Source: an uncultured Collinsella sp.
GTDB lineage: Bacteria; Actinomycetota; Coriobacteriia; Coriobacteriales; Coriobacteriaceae
Length of the DNA: 64,000 nt
Assembly: GCA_900544875.1 (NCBI GenBank)
Contig: UQWS01000007.1
Span: 36,774 to 100,773, forward strand
Direction: 5' to 3'
The translations under genes and the position numbers were made by a program. Under the pieces are notes generated by a model. That model was given only the letters and a program-made list of their open reading frames with translations, was not told the origin of the DNA and ran no database searches. Shown here in pieces: positions 63,198 through 64,000 of this stretch; the stretch's first letter is position 1; every line of letters starts with the position of its first letter.

Positions 63198-64000
63198 TTA
63201 CAAAGACTTCAAATACAAAGATAGAGAGCTGTCCCAATCCGGCATACGGAAGCCAGATGTCTCGAGCTTGGACAGGTCGAGCGCGGAGTGGGCCGGGCGC
63301 GGGGCGATGGGGCCGACGACGCTCGCGTAGTAGTCGGCGGTGCTGACGGGGACCACCTTGTCGCCGTTGCCGTTGGCGGCCTCGAAGACGGCGCGGGCGA
63401 TGTCGGCCCAGGACCTGACCGCGCCGGAGCCGGTGTAGTCGTAGTTCCCGTAGGGGCGTGCGTCCCCAGCACGTGGAAGATGGCAGCCGCCATGTCGCGC
63501 GTGAAGGTCAGGCGTCTCAGCTGATCGTCCACGACGGTGACCTGCGCGAGCTTATCCTCGGGGTCGGCTACGCGGTCGGAGAGGCCCTTCATCGCCTTGA
63601 CGAAGTTGTGCCCCTCGCCGATGACCCAGGAGCTGCGCATGATGTAGTGGCGCGGGCACCCGGCCACGGCAATGTCGCCGGCGGCCTTGGTCTGGCCGTA
63701 GGCAGACAGCGGGCTGAAGGGTTCGTCCTCTGTGTGGACCTCCGCAGTGCCGTCGAAGACGTAGTCGGAGGACACGTGGACGAGCGTGATGCCGTGCTCG
63801 GCGCAGGTGCGGGCGAGCAGGGCCGGGCCGGTCGCGTTCGCCTTCCATGCAATCGCGCGGCCCTCGGGGGTCTCGGCCCTGTCCACGGCGGTGTAGGCGC
63901 CGAATACAGAGCCGCGCGCCACGGAGATGAACTTGTCCCAGGGCTCGGCGTGGATGCCGCGGGTGACGCCGCGGCTGTCGTTGTAGGAGACGTTGTTCTG
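63198..64000 (-). pseudogene. Broken rmlC-rmlD fusion (dTDP-rhamnose synthesis)
   Basis: Reading inward from the window edge, residues like NNVSYNDSRGVTRGIHAEPWDKF match an RmlC epimerase (GVxRGxH). At about 63896-63904 the frame passes from RmlC VARGSVFGA straight into RmlD AYTAVDRAETPEG, so the rest of RmlC and the RmlD nucleotide-binding N-terminus are missing. RmlD continues (VSSDYVFDGT, YGQTKAAGD) until a G4 run at 63453-63456, where one base is lacking: downstream, a shifted frame reads YGNYDYTGSGAVRSWADIA and on to a proper stop at 63198. The 5' end is outside the window. GC is high again here. Confidence 0.8.

Noticed and set aside
63209..63922. A complete 237-residue dTDP-rhamnose reductase
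   Set aside because: It starts inside an RmlC-derived segment, lacks the nucleotide-binding motif, and its last 85 residues are a frameshifted Pro/Thr/Ser/Arg-rich stretch, while the conserved sequence continues in another frame.

Overview
The window looks like chromosomal DNA of a Coriobacteriia member, most probably a Collinsella or close relative. This is inferred from the high GC, Gram-positive gene orders, actinobacterial promoter habits (good -10 boxes, frequent GTG and TTG starts) and the style of the proteins. It is mostly housekeeping DNA with intact, tightly packed operons, ending in a surface-polysaccharide locus. No CRISPR array, prophage, transposase gene or rRNA was seen.

Left half (1-44 kb), almost all on the minus strand. 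Read in the transcribed direction, the window begins with rplS, rnhB, a YraN-like gene, comM, dprA, trmFO and xerC, followed by rpsB-tsf, then pyrH-frr-uppS-cdsA-dxr-rseP (protein synthesis, pyrimidine nucleotides, isoprenoid and phospholipid precursors). Next to these are the glyQ-glyS, ppsR and ppdK block (the dikinase beside its kinase/phosphorylase regulator), rpsP-khpA-rimM-trmD-lepB, and a divergent dinB. A long cell-shape and ribosome block follows: mreB-mreC-mreD-mrdA-rodA, an unknown 309-residue protein, a B12-type radical SAM protein with its DUF2344 partner, rplU-rpmA-obgE, nadD-yqeK-rsfS. Upstream of these lie a TPR membrane protein, a cyclophilin, a zinc-ribbon membrane protein and a P-type ATPase, then tRNA-Arg(CCG).

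Aromatic block (44.4-53 kb), plus strand. One operon carries DAHP synthase, tyrA, aroB, aroA, aroC, pheA and a fused aroE-aroK, followed after a hairpin by aroQ. Together these encode the whole shikimate pathway plus the committed branches to tyrosine and phenylalanine. The leader has a terminator-like hairpin lying inside a possible 20-codon leader peptide, which suggests attenuation.

Surface glycan block (53-64 kb). glf (UDP-galactofuranose synthesis), tRNA-Arg(TCT), a Wzt/Wzm-type ABC exporter, a membrane-anchored GT2, a GlfT2-like galactofuranosyltransferase, a large DUF4422-type glycosyltransferase and a DUF6541-like membrane protein. The stretch from about 57.3 to 63.2 kb is visibly richer in A+T than everything around it, suggesting a transferred cassette. 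The window ends in a broken rmlC-rmlD fusion gene with an internal deletion and a frameshift.

Non-coding features include a perfect 36-bp inverted repeat between ppsR and ppdK, two smaller palindromes of similar design around aroQ, several strong sigma-70-like promoters, and a probable leaderless dinB transcript.
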